NCBI GenBank assembly: GCA_021234155.1
Contig: JAJEKV010000022.1
Span: 9,738,934-9,802,933, forward strand
Origin: Isoetes taiwanensis
Lineage: Eukaryota; Streptophyta; Lycopodiopsida; Isoetales; Isoetaceae
DNA: 64,000 nt
Direction of reading: 5' to 3'
Position 1 is the first letter of the stretch, and every line of letters starts with the position of its first letter. This document shows, in pieces, positions 45,195 through 57,269 of this stretch. A program made the position numbers and the translations under genes. The notes below the pieces were generated by a model, which was not told the origin of the DNA, searched no databases, and saw only the letters and a list, made by a program, of their open reading frames with translations.

Positions 45195-45540
45195 ATTGAT
45201 ACCTGAAGTTGATGATCTGAACATGATCCTTTGATGATCTAAACTTGATTTTTGATAATCTGAACTTGATCCTTTGTGTACCTTTTTGCAAGTTGAATAC
45301 AGAGTGTTCGATTAATTACACTTTTCCTGATTAATTACAGGTTTTGTTCTTTTTGATTAATTACAGTGTTGCTGAGTTTTTGATTAATTACAATGTTCTA
45401 GAGCTTTTGATTAATTACAATGTTGAATACAGTGTTACTTGAAATCTGCAAGTAAATTTGCAAGTGCAACTAAATTTGCAACGAAATTTGCAAGTGCAAC
45501 TAAATTTGCAAGAATGCAACTAATAAAACATTTTGCAACT
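45195..45540. repeat. Short degenerate tandem repeats after the recombinase pseudogene
   Basis: Three families in a row: GATGATCTGAAC.TGATCCTTT-type units (45195-45280), TGATTAATTACA(G/A) units (45310-45425, five copies), and TTTGCAAGTGCAACTAAA units (45445-45525). Confidence 0.8.
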
Positions 45541-48320
45541 AAGTCTAGGATTGACGGATATTTCAGAATTGTAAGAACCTAAACTTTACGTGTTTTTTAC
45601 AAGTTTTTCACATGTTTTTCCCATTTGATCCACACAGGAATTCCAACTGCAAGTAACTACCACAATGGTTTTTAATGGTTGAGGTGCCGGTATCCACGCG
45701 ATGTTACACTCTTTTTGTTCTCAGAGTTTGGCTTTTCAAATCATAGTTCATGATGAACGTTCACTATTTCGTTTTGACAAGTAACTACTACTCTAAATTT
45801 ACTCAAGATTTTTTCTAGAGGGCATTCTAGGAGTATTTGTGAATGAAAGAACCACACAAGGGTCATGAAGTACATAAATGATGTATTATTGTTAAAGCGA
45901 AAGACCAGGCAGCAATGTTAAAGCTTCTTTTTTATGCTGTTTGACTGGATAGATGGTTTATCTCCAAGGTTTATATACAAGCCACTAGGGATTGTGACTG
46001 AGGAATTTAATAAGCATACAATTGATCTAGACATGCACGGGCCACATGGCTAAAGAACAAGGAAACAATACGGCCATGCTGGGATTGACGATTAGATTAA
46101 AGAAAGTAATTTTTGAATTTATTAGTAACTTACGGATGACATCCATATGACCTGAGCAATTGCAATTCTTGGATTACATTTGCTACCTTGAGTATGAGCT
46201 AGTTTGTAGATCGAATTCAATAAATGCTTAAAGCAAGTCCTCGGTTTTGCTCTCAACATGTGAATACTTGTGACATTTTGAGTTCGATGCAAAACCATTC
46301 AGCATTACGCTTTAAATAGAGGCTTAGGTATCAAGAATTACATGTTCTTGCTGTGTTCAATCACTGAGCTAACAGCTTGACATATGAAAAGCCCATAGCT
46401 AACGAGCCTCAAATAAAAACTACAAATGGCAAAATCTGTAACAAAGAATAGAATAGAATAGAATCCATCGTCACATAATCTCCAACTTTTGACATGGTTG
46501 CCATCCCTTAGCCATTACCTTAGATATCATGATGTTTCTATGCTTACTTTCTCTTTTAATCGTTCTTAAGCCTTTATCGTGGATATCATGATGTTTCTAT
46601 GCTTACCTTCTCCTTTAATTGTTCTTACATATGCCTGATGATTTATCACTTGTTTCATGTTTGAAAATTTTCCTCCTTTGGTTTTTTACCGTAAAACTTT
46701 ATTTGTATCCAAGGTAACCAAGGACGTAAAATAAAGTGCAAAGAACCACAATTTTTATAGTCAAAGACATCCGCAGCCTTTTAAGTCCATGACAAAAAGG
46801 CAAACAACAATAACAATACAGCCATACAACAATCTCCAATCCTCGATCGATGTAGATGTTAAAACAAACTTCTTGCAATCTACAAAGTGTTGAGTTATTT
46901 CAGGTTTAATTTGAAACTGTTATGCAATTTTGGAAGTGGGTGATGGTGTTTCTGAGGCTATCATCTTTAGGAGACAATCATTTTGGAGAGAGACGATTTT
47001 GACAAAATATGATTATCAAGTTAGCATGGCATTTGCTCCTCGTGATTTCTAACACTTGATGAGCACTTGATGAGCACTATTTTTAATTATTTGTCGCAAC
47101 ATTTCTATGTAATCATGGAATTTTTGGCGCCTAGGCCATTCCTAGGAGAGTGCCCAACATTAGGATAATATCGCATTGCATTGCGCTACAGGTTTCGACA
47201 CACAAGAGGAACTGAAAGCAAGTGGATCATTCTATAGAAGCTAGGTAAATGCTTAAATTAGGGATGCGGCTTTGCTCTGGTATGCTGTTGAGACACGGGA
47301 TGGTCTTATTGCATAGTACCAGAAGCTCAACAGCTTATCAAATTACAAAAGAGTTGTAGCTTCCCGCTAAACACATCCGCATCTAAAGCATAACCCAAGT
47401 GTTCCCCGCCAAGATTAAATGTCTCTGCTTGTAGCCTTGGCCAAAGCGCATATGAGGTAATGATTTTCCTTCTCAATTATGTCAACCAGTGCATATACAA
47501 GGTATACAACCTTGCCTTAAAAAAAAAAAAAAAGATTTGTTGTAGGTAGAATATCTATCATATATAAGCAAATACTCTGGAGCTTTGGGCACATCCCCAT
47601 TAGGCGAATTCGGGGCTTCATGGCAAGCCTAAGCACGAAACTCGTCCTTCCCATTAGCTTCAAGCGTCGAGCTTTTTTGTTGACGCTGAAGGCACCATCT
47701 CAAAAGCTTAAGATAAACTAGCTTTGTCTCATACAAGAGGAAGCTTTGTCTTGCAGCAGTTCTTCTTTTGTCTTCTTGTAAAACGAGGAGGTAATAAGAT
47801 GGCCGCAATGGAAATGGTCTTCATTTCGCTTCTTTGATCTGCTGATATGGCACAATGGCATAACTAAGATTATGCCCTTTCCTAAAGGGTGAAAAAAATG
47901 TTACACTAGTTTTGGTGATACATCCGCAGAGGTATCCCTTTCAGAGGAATCCCAACAAAAAAATCTCGTCTGGTGGAATCACTCGTCCAAACTGTGTAAT
48001 AACTGGGTTACTGCGCATTTTGATAGTAGTTTTTTGCCCTCTTGGAACTGGTTGAATCCGGAGATGCTTGAGGAGGTTTTTGGTTTGTAGGGATTAGTTC
48101 CTCTAATCATTTTGACCAACATAGAAGTCACTCGAGCCAATTAGGAGCTGGATCGACCAAGATATCTATGCTAAAAAATTTGAGCAAAAATTGGCAGGGC
48201 AAGCGCTATGGCTGCGGATCAAGCATCGATGATTTTAGTGATTCCATCGGAAAGAGTACACTGCGAAGGTATCACCAAAACCAGGGTAACATTATTTTCA
48301 CACTTTCATAAAAGTAAGGC
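45541..48320. other. Gene-free stretch
   Basis: No gene recognised. Minor features: an (AGAAT)n run at 46447-46467, a 60-bp imperfect duplication (ATATCATGATGTTTCTATGCTTAC) at 46527-46610, and an A-tract at 47519-47533. Confidence 0.5.
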
Positions 48321-48325
48321 CCAAA

Positions 48326-48667
48326 TCACATTACAAGCCAAATTGAAAAAGTAAAAAGTACATAACCAATGCAACATACCATATGGACTTTGGACATGCA
48401 CCTTATAGATGCCAAACTCCAGTCTGTGTTTTGGCACCTATAAGTTTTGGACCGGCGACACTGCATGCCCCAAGTTTTGAGGGCAACTAAGTCACCATAA
48501 AATGCGACGTCATCTCTTTTTTTTCCTTCTCCTTCCCCCCAAGCCTTAAAATTGAATGGTGATATCTCCATTTTTTTGAAGGGCAACTTTTTAGAGTTGT
48601 CATTCACGTTGAAAGGCAATTTTGCCAAGATGCCATTCTTTTGAAGGTTAAATTTTTTCTTAGCCAT
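48326..48667 (-). CDS. Open frame of 113 codons, unknown
   Basis: Lys-rich start and a hydrophobic C-terminal tail ('VCCIGYVLFTFSIWLVM'). No family recognised. It lies about 320 bp downstream, on the same strand, of the hAT-like remnant and could be its 3' exon or chance. Confidence 0.2.
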   Translation of the reverse strand: MAKKKFNLQKNGILAKLPFNVNDNSKKLPFKKMEISPFNFKAWGEGEGKKRDDVAFYGDLVALKTWGMQCRRSKTYRCQNTDWSLASIRCMSKVHMVCCIGYVLFTFSIWLVM

Positions 48668-48984
48668 TCATTAAAGCTGCAATAAACAAGCACATCTTTA
48701 ATATAAAACCAAAAACACTTCATCATATATAATTCACACATAAAGCTTAAAGGCCTTCCTATTGTGATTCAATAGCCCAAAGTTTACACTTGCAAAGATG
48801 CGGCGCTGCTTTTTATGATCCATCCAATTAGCATAGATCATCTCATACATCCGCCACGCCAGCGATGATAATGATAAGAACATCAACATTTCAAGAGTTT
48901 TCGATTCAAAGATTCTTGATCATCATCCTTTATCAAGTTTTGCCTTCTAATCCACGCTCACATTCTACGATGATGCCGGAAGAA

Positions 48985-49700
48985 CTAGAACCGCTGCCAT
49001 AATTTCATCACGCCATCATAGACATCAAAATAGAAATCACACACTCTACAAGCATCCCATAAAGTCTTCATGTTCTTATGGCTTTGTTGCACTTGTAATC
49101 TTACTAGAAATGAATATGCTTGCCCTTTGCACTTTTCAATATCAATAAATGCATATTTTCCTTCCCCAAAATTGTTGCATAAAGTGCTAGTCCATTTATC
49201 TGTTTGGTCTTCCATTTCCTTCGAATCCATAGGATATTCATTTGTGGATAATAACTTTGTGCTTGCTAACAAATCTTCCCCGCGATCATTAAATCTTTGC
49301 TTCAGACATGATATGGCTTTCCTCACAAATTCTTGACCAACTTTGACACATGATGCAATTGTGTCTCCAAATGAAGACGTATCAAAGGAAAGCATGTACC
49401 TAGTAAGCAATGAAATATATAACTACGAAGTGACAATACAAAACAAACATTGGCTATCAAAAGAATTCATACATACCTATGATGAAAACCTCCATCATCC
49501 TTATAAAGCAAGTGGCCTTCATGCTCTTAAACCATTGCTAAGAATTCAGTAGTATACTTGGCACGTCTTCCAAAAGATGTACCAAGATAACTTGAGTCTA
49601 AAATAGCAATAGTGGAGGAAACCGTAGATGATATGCTTGAAATTTCAACCATGCCTTCTTGGAAAAGCTTATTCAAGACATTAAGCTCCAATAAAAACAC
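48985..49700 (-). pseudogene. hAT/C17orf113-like transposase remnant
   Basis: Minus strand, two blocks split by an intron-like gap. The first block (about 49690-49485) reads 'LNKLFQEGMVEISSISSTVS' and 'LDSSYLGTSFGRRAKY', with an in-frame TAA after 'EFLAMV', and ends at a GTATGT donor. The second (49410-48985) reads 'SCVKVGQEFVRKAISCLKQR' and 'FNDRGEDLLASTKLLSTNEY'. This pattern (fragment with VxxTIxxLxxxYL..., then xxFVxxxxxxLxxRF) suits the central part of hAT-derived or related domesticated transposases. The catalytic end is not seen. Assignment is by pattern only. Confidence 0.4.
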
Positions 49701-51140
49701 CAGCAAGGAAGCGGCCTTCTGTTTTATGCAAAGAAGCCTTCCGTTTTATGCGAAGCCTTCGCTTTATGCAAAGAAGTCAAGGTCCGAAAGAAGCTCGCGA
49801 AAGAAGCTTCGGCCCCGCAAAGAAGCTCAAGGCCCGCTTCGACCTCTCCGTAACCTTCGACCGCTTCGAGCATGCATGCCTTTCTACAAACCCAAAATAC
49901 AACTTCGAAACACAGCTTCTAAACCTTTGAAAATTTCGGATTCAAACTTCCGGATTCAAACAGAAGGGGCCATAGCATACCAGAAGGCGACCGAGACTCA
50001 CATCCGGTAGCCCCGCCATGCTCTACCGCCCTGCACGTGAGAGCAAAAAAAACTTCTAAATCTAACTATTACAAAAAAATATACAATATCCAGCCCCATC
50101 CCCCTTTTCCCGCCAAACCACTGCCAAAATCATAGTAATTGGATAATTTGGGAACCTTATTCTGATACCGATTGATCTTGCATCTTGGATCAGAGAGTCT
50201 TACAACAGATTCAAAAGTAAATTGAATTGGAATTGTCTTTCCATCAGAGCTTTAAGACGTGGAACTGTGATTTCAAGCAGATTTGGGGTAGCTATGATGG
50301 GGCTTTTGGCATACACACGAGCAGAAAGCTATTTCGGCCCAGATCGTAGTAGAAGTAGATTGAACTTTTATGAAGAGTAGTGGAGATCCGAAGAATTATC
50401 ATCAATGATGAAAGCTTCGATAACAACTCCTGGTGCTATCACAGATTAGAGCCGGTTCACATGCAATGAAGGCACCATCACCGTCATGTAAAAAGGCTCA
50501 CCCTTTTACATGGACCATCCTTTACATGGACCATCACCGCCATCGCGGATTAGCACTGTGGCAAAAATGTGGCCCCTCCGGGCTGATGGTCAGATGTGAA
50601 CCTAGCTTTACTAGGCCACGTGGTCTAGGGCAGGGGTTCAGCCCAAAAGTGGTTCTAGTAGCCGAAAATCAAACTATCATGTCCCAAATATTCAAAAAAT
50701 CTGCCATGTCGTCTGCCACGCAAGCAGCAGCCTATACCATGTGGAATTAAAGATAGGATACGTTATCAGCCATGCAGTGGCTATTCCGGAAGCGAAAGCA
50801 CAGGCATCGTTCCGCAAAGGAAACCCTACCTGATGTGCAGTCCGTTTTCAGGAAAACTGTCGCCGTGACCTTACATCCTCGGGTCCTTTCCGGTCCCCTG
50901 TTCCTCCGCTATAGTTCATACTTACACCCATAATCTTGCTCTAAAGCCTCGCCATAGCCATCCCTTGACCTAGATTTTCTTTGTTTTTGCTTTTTACTGC
51001 TCTTTGATCAGAGATTTGAAACCCAATCCTTCGAGTTTTTTATTTCCATTTCTTCCTTTCTTCTGCTTAGGCTGTGCTACGGCTGTTCTGTCGGAATGAA
51101 CTGGGATGCAACTTTTTGGGTTTGAAGACGTTTTCTTTCA
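49701..51140. other. Gene-free stretch; upstream region of the fusion gene
   Basis: Contains short GAAGC/CTTCG-rich repeats at 49710-49870. Nothing else is identified. The promoter and first exon of the gene at 51.2-55.5 kb may lie in 50.75-51.15 kb. Confidence 0.45.
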
Positions 51141-51155
51141 GTGTGTAGCTTTTAG

Positions 51156-54100
51156 GTGGAACAGCAGCATGGTGTAAGTTTTGTGAAGCTAGAGCAATTT
51201 TGCCGTTTGTGGGCTGACAATTATAAGCACGAACCATGTTATATGTGCCTCATTGATAACAGATGGACGATCGCTGGATCATCCTTGCAGCGGTTGATTT
51301 ATGAAATGCAATGTAGTTGGGATTCTTTGGTTCAAGTTCTACTCACATGAGATGAAAATAAGGATCAATTCTGCATTTGAATTAGAAATGGATGCGATTA
51401 GATGCTTTAAACCGGGCTGCTACAAGAGTGGCACAAGAAGATGAACTTAGGAAGGATGGAGTGTATACCAGACACTTGTCCGTTGTCAAGTTTTAAGCCT
51501 GTTTGCAACAAAGCCCATGGCCAGCTTGATCCTTCATCACCTCATGCTCGGAATGCTGCATTGATGCCGTTCTTGTTCTTCATACACCCTTCAAGCTCAG
51601 GGCACCTCCATGTACTGGTGTCCGATTTCCATTTTAATACTTGGCATGCTAGTTTCACGTGCGAATATCTTAACGGTTTGGTATGTCTCTGCATTTTCGC
51701 AATAGTTTGACAATTGGCATGTATGTTGATATGTTGAGATAAAAAATAGTGTTTGATCAAATGTGTGATTAAAAAAAAAAAAAGTTATGCCACCAAAATA
51801 GCGGCAACCTGTGAAGGTGTTTTGGCATTGCTTGACGTCCTTCATACAAAATTTTCAACTTCTATGTTTGGCCTGCATACCTCATTATTAACTTAGCATG
51901 CTTATCCTTGTAGATACGTATTAGAGCTTCATCATGTTCTTATATAACTACTAGCATATTAGGAAATGGATATGTGCATTTTAGTTTTGAGTCTTACATT
52001 GTACATGGATATTTTCTTTTTATCAGAAAGAGATTCTGGGCATTAAAGAAAGCTTTCAATCATACCTACAAGGCTTACACGAAGGCTTTTCCTCCAGCAA
52101 AGTGAAAGTTGAGCTTGGGGGACCTGCAAGTGCAGTTGGTGGTGAAGGTGAGGAAATTGTTATGACACAGGCTTATAAACTCAGCATGCATTGATTCAGA
52201 TGGCTTGTTGCAGGTGCATCTTCTGCAAAGCTAAAAACCACTATTAATGTCATTGGAACATCAAGGGAGGTATGCCTTGATCTTGAGCTTTCTGAGGGTC
52301 GATGTGCAAATGATACCAAGGGTACACTAGCATGGGAACTCTTTGAATCACTGCTTGCAGGTAATTTTCATTTGATGAATGGTAGTTCAAGGTTAGCAGT
52401 TCCAAATCTTGGGTTTCCTTACTATGGTAAATTTTCTGTGAAAGGTTCTTACTCAAGATATAAGATGTGTTTAAGTTATTCATTGGATATGCAGTTTAAG
52501 TATATAGAGGTAAAAAAGAGCTAACAACAAAATAATCTAAAATGTTGCCTTATCTGTTTTACAGCAAAGGCTGAGATATCTCAACTCGAGAGGGCGGTGA
52601 GAGAGGAGAAGGTATTGGAACATGTTATGTGCATTTTTGGGAAGAAAACCTAGGAACTTTAATGCTGTTTTTTTTTTTTTTTTTATTCAGGGCAATCCAC
52701 ATTCTAGCTATAAAATCATCTCAAAAGGGGTTAGCATTCACTGAGTTGGTGTTTTTCCTTTCTCATCCATATAAGTATCAAGACATCAAACCAATATGCC
52801 AGGATGAAGCATGGAAAATTTAGAGCGGCTTCATTTAAATTGCACTGTCAGAATGTGCATGTTTATAGCATACTGAATTTCAGTTTTTCATCTGAAACAC
52901 CATCCGCTACAATAAGTTTGTACGATCTACACAAATAGGAAATCACACCATGCGCTAATAGATTATATCATGACAGGTTAGGTCATTGAAGAAACTTCCT
53001 TTAATAAGTACATGTTGCTGACGTCTTGAATACACAAAGATCAAATGCTTGATGGGGGTTAAAAGACCCATAATGTATGAGATCAACAACAAATGAATGC
53101 ATAAAGACCAGCTATGCTAAATTCGGCTCTTTTTAATACATCTGGGCTGAATTATGAATGTATTGTTGCAGTATGGCATGCAACTATTCGATTGGGCATC
53201 CATTTGAAGTGTAAGGTTAATACTGACTTTTATACTTATGTACGAATGTGCAGGAGAAATGTGCGAAAGTGCTGGATGCTGTAGTGCAAGGAAAACCAAC
53301 AGCTGTACACTTCTTTTCCAATAAGATACCTCTCTGGCTCAGCCAAGGGCTGGAAATATGTAGTCCGCCTACTCCAGTAGATTCATTGTGCAAGGTAAGA
53401 AGGTTTTGTTTTGTTCCTTTAGAACCCCATTTTGCATTGGTCTGACATATTAATGTTGCAGTTTTCAAGGTCAACTATTGCATGGAACTCTGGAAAGGTC
53501 AGCAACTCACGTCCATCATGTTCTTCCTCTTTGAAACTTGCGGAACCAAATCGATATGGTCGAACTGCAAAACTAGCAGGTAGGTGCATTATAGTGCAGG
53601 CACGTTAATAATTATCTTTATGTATGACATAATGAAGCAATGTATGTTGTATTGTGCCTCTAGAGAAGAAAGAGGAGCCATCTGTGTCAACTGGACTTGG
53701 AGATGGCCAAATATCAGATATTTCAATGTCCTGTACTTCTGGAAATTCTGAGATGATGACACCGTTCAGCGAAGATCACAAATGCCTTGAAGCAAGCCCT
53801 GATATCAACGATAAAATGACAACTGGTGTGATGGAAAGGAGTACGGACACGTGGGCTAGGTCTGTTCTGCCTTCTTATTTCTTTTGTCTAGAGTGCGTTC
53901 GATGTCTTTTATGGCGTTGACTGCATCTTCTCCAAGTTATCATATGAGGTATCTCAATTTAACATTCAGCCCACATGATTTCAGGCGACACTATATGGAG
54001 TGGAGGAAGGAGCAAGGTTTTCCAGAAAAGCAAATTGAAGAACTGCCTTTACCAGATTTTGCTGATAGCCTTGTAAAGTTTTTTCTTATGGTGAAGAAGC

Positions 54101-55477
54101 ATAATGGGAACCTTTTTCCTTCTGAAAGGTAAATATCACGTAATGTGAAGTGGAATGATCTCTTTCAAATATTCGAAGAGACTATTGACTATATTTGCAT
54201 TGCTTGTTTGACAGCCTAAAAAGTATGTTCAGGGCCTTTGTTCGTATTCTTCGTTCCCACTATAAAAGGTTATACATTCAGGGGAAGTATGATGGGCCCA
54301 TTGTGGACGCAAGCCAGGATATGCTTTTTGAAAGAGCACGGTTAGCATGCATGGAGGCGATGAAGCATAGCATATTGCATGGGGGCAACAAAAAGAGAAA
54401 GGTTGAAGATAGGCAACCAGCTTCTGAAGAAGAAATATTACGTCATCCAGCAAATCAAACGACACATGCACATGGATTAGCAAGACGTCTATGTTATTAC
54501 TCCATTCATAAGTTCCATATATATGGATATATGGAGCTCTATGACACAACTGATCTCGAATTCCGAAGGGGTGCAGATGAAAAAGGGAACCCTTTTTGGG
54601 AGTAAGTTATCTGATAACTATGCCAGCAGAACTTGTTATAGCTTCTCACATCAAATTGCAACATAGTGCTATTTAACTTCCTCCCCGTCTTGCTTATGTT
54701 GGAAAGTCTTACCAGACCTGTAGTTCTGCAGGTATGATGAGCGTTGTACAAGTATAAAGAAACTTTCTGAGATGTTGTCAGGTGTTTTGACATTGATGTA
54801 GTCGAGTGTATGGATAAGTATTTTATGCATTTGCCTTCAAAGACTCTTGAAGATGAACCACGAAGGCTGTTTCTTGAACCCATTAGCAAACCACGGTCAA
54901 ATGTATGAAGATCAGTGGTTGTTCTTTCGTAATAATTACATGCTTCCTTTTGCCTAATAATATCTACGGTGCAGGTTTGGTTTTGTCACCAGAACATCAG
55001 TTCAAAGACCTTAAGAGCTTGGTACAGATATGTGGGTCCTGTTTCCAACACTCCAGTTATGCAAAACAAGAGCCATTGCTTGACACAACCAAGGTATCAA
55101 ATTACCATGTTTTGTGGTATGCAAATTGGTTGATTGTTGGGCAATGATAAGTTGTTGCTGCATTTTTTGACAGAAATATCATCAGAAGCTATACTGCCGA
55201 TATTGATGGTATGACTACAGAAGGACAACAATCTATGCGCTTAATTGATGATTCAACAAAAATTGAGCTTGACATGGGGAAAGAACCTGAGACTCCTTTA
55301 AGTTTTGCTTATGGTGGACATGTGCAAAATGATATTGATGAGGATAATGACGACATTGACACTGAAAATGATGATGAAATAACAGACAATGAGCTTACAG
55401 AAAGTGTTAATGTTAATATTGATGCCCATGCACAGATGGACCATTCGGAAGCTGATATGAAGGATCTTACTGTATAG
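51156..55477 (+). CDS. Fusion gene: XRCC4/XLF/PAXX-like head and coiled coil plus Crypton-type recombinase domain
   Basis: In-phase exons: 51601-51680, 52027-52148, 52214-52360, 52565-52611, 53254-53394, 53462-53579, 53664-53859, 53985-54128, 54215-54601, 54732-54902, 54975-55093, 55174-55477. An earlier exon near 51156-51300 ('VSFVKLEQFCRLWAD', 'CYMCLIDN') probably supplies the start, which I cannot fix. Head: 'GHLHVLVSDFHFNTWHASFT' resembles the XRCC4-superfamily strand-helix region (XLF has LLVSDLQQVWHEQ). It continues to 'REVCLDLELSEG' and 'WELFESLLAAKAEISQLERA', where a coiled coil begins. Exon 53664-53859 is a Ser/Asp linker. From 'DTWARRHYMEWRKEQGF' the protein follows the DUF3504/Crypton recombinase: 'NGNLFPSES', 'SMFRAFVRIL', 'FERARLACMEAMKHS', 'FHIYGYMELYDTTDLEF', 'FMHLPSKTLEDEPRRLFLEP'. 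The first catalytic Arg appears replaced (IYGYME where IRGxxE is usual) and the HxxR...Y end is absent, so it is probably not an active recombinase. It ends in an acidic tail. Exon 54732-54902 contains one unexplained frame shift. Confidence 0.6.
51601..52611 (+). other. XRCC4-superfamily-like head and coiled-coil start (exons 51601-52611)
   Basis: Four exons joined in phase: 'NGL|KEILGIKESF', 'VGGE|GASSAKLK', and 'LLA|AKAEISQLE'. Order of elements: beta strand plus SD, helix with W, a long helical stretch ('EILGIKESFQSYLQGL'), strands ('KVKVELGG', 'KTTINVIG', 'REVCLDLEL'), then the helix that becomes a coiled coil. This is the order in PAXX, XLF and XRCC4, proteins that bridge DNA ends in non-homologous end joining. 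SAS-6 and CCDC61 heads share the fold and are the main alternatives. Confidence 0.5.
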
Positions 55478-55479
55478 AT

Positions 55480-57060
55480 ACGCAACGAATAACTTGCTTG
55501 CATGCGCTCAGTAGATTTGTTGATCCTGAAGTGCCATGTCAATAGCGTATACTTGGGATTGTAGCTTTCTCACTTGGTAAAATGGGTTGGTTGATTGCTG
55601 CATGTCAATAGTGTATACATGGAATTGTACCTTTCTCACCTGATAAAATGGGTAACTTCTTAACGACTTTGTCCTCCTTGTACTCAAGAGTATAAGATTG
55701 TAGCAAGGCTGATGGTGTTGGCATATGGCTACAAGGCTATTATAAGAATTTCAGGGTTCTTTCATGGATGAGGTACTTGCATATGATGCGCTTTGTTCTT
55801 TCTGTGCCCAGGTTGTTTTTGTTCAATATTTTCTGCGTAACCATGGTGCAAAGTGTTAATTTTTTGCGAAACCATGGTGCAAAGTTTTATATAATATATA
55901 ATAAAAAGAAAACCTTTTACCTCGTGTAAGGGCAAGGTGCAAAGCGTGGTAGTGGAGACACGGCGGTGGTGGGTGCATCGTGGAGTTTTGCACCTCTTTA
56001 AGAAGCCCAACCAAATTACACCATTTTCATGTAAAAATAATTGGGCCCTTTATGTACTACGTAATTTTCGAGTGTGAGGCCGGGTTGAGTTTGCACTGCG
56101 GTCTGATATTTTGAAGGGATTTGAATTGAAGGGGTAAAGCACCTCCCCACGAAAATTACCAAGCGTATGCCATGTTTTGGCTCAAATTGCATACCTACTA
56201 ATGGGTTACATTTTTTTGTGAACATGGTTTGTAAATCATAAATTTCAACACGAGATTAAACACAAGAATGAATAGCTCATGATAGAGAAAGCAATTCAAT
56301 GGAATTAAGGGCAAAAATAAAGTTGCCACACGCCAAATTGGGCCTCCACAATTTCTACACTGTGGCAGCGATCCTTGACCAACAAGGGTAACCCCAGCAT
56401 ACCTTGTTTTCGAGGCGCAACATGCATGTTTAACGATCTTGTTCACGTGGCCTTTGGACACTTTGTTTTCGAGGCGCAACATGCACGTTTAACGATATTG
56501 TTCACATGGCATATCGACTCTTTGGACAAAGTTGTGTGTTTTTTTTTATGACAAAATTTTGTGCGTTTTTGGGTTGCCCCTAAAGGCAAATCTTCGTTTA
56601 TATGTATACGACATATTTTGGGTATATGTCAGTATATACCCAGATATGGGGCTATTCTAGGTGACTCTCCCCGTCGCCCCAGAAATGTTACTTTGTTTCA
56701 ACCCGGAAGAACCTCTACAAATATTTCTCACTACAGATAGGTTGTCACTTACCAAAGATGTTGCGGACAGTATGTTGAAACTTTTTAGGAGCTCGAATTT
56801 CAAATTTGTGGTTGATTTTGTGACGTTTTCAAGGATGTCCACAATAGGAAGGCTTCAATCTCCCATGTTTTTTGACAGTGTAGTGTGAGGTGTTTGGAAA
56901 GAACAATATTTACCAAAGCCATTGTCCAAGAGTGCATGATTAAATCATGGTGAAGGTTATCATTTTTTAGTGTGCATATAGAACTTCAGAGTGACGATGA
57001 ACTGAATTGTGGTTAGAAGTCCATGAGGAAGTTTTAGCAAAGTTTTATGATTGAATTGAA
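55480..57060. other. Intergenic stretch after the fusion gene
   Basis: Contains an imperfect duplication (TGTCAATAG(C/T)GTATAC) at 55538-55612 and another (GAGGCGCAACATGCA(T/C)GTTTAACGAT) at 56412-56490. No gene recognised. Confidence 0.5.
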
Positions 57061-57269
57061 TTGAATTTGTTTTTATCGTTCACAGAGACCAATAGGTCTA
57101 TCGAACCGAAACAAAGAGAGAGCACTCAAATATTTGCAGGTAGGCTTTCTATTCTGTTGCTTTTGCATAATGTGAAATCCTTTGGACAAGTTCAATGCTA
57201 GTATTTAGAAATGATTTGGAAAGCAAATATTTAGAGAGTACATAATTTTAGCAAATGTTTGAGAGTACG

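Noticed and set aside
45195-45540. CRISPR-like short regular repeats
   Set aside because: Units are imperfect, spacing is irregular with no unique spacers, and the context is eukaryotic; ordinary minisatellite.
49612-50010. Plus-strand frame with RS/KR-rich sequence
   Set aside because: Opposite to the hAT-like minus-strand block and then a GAAGC-type simple repeat; no domain.
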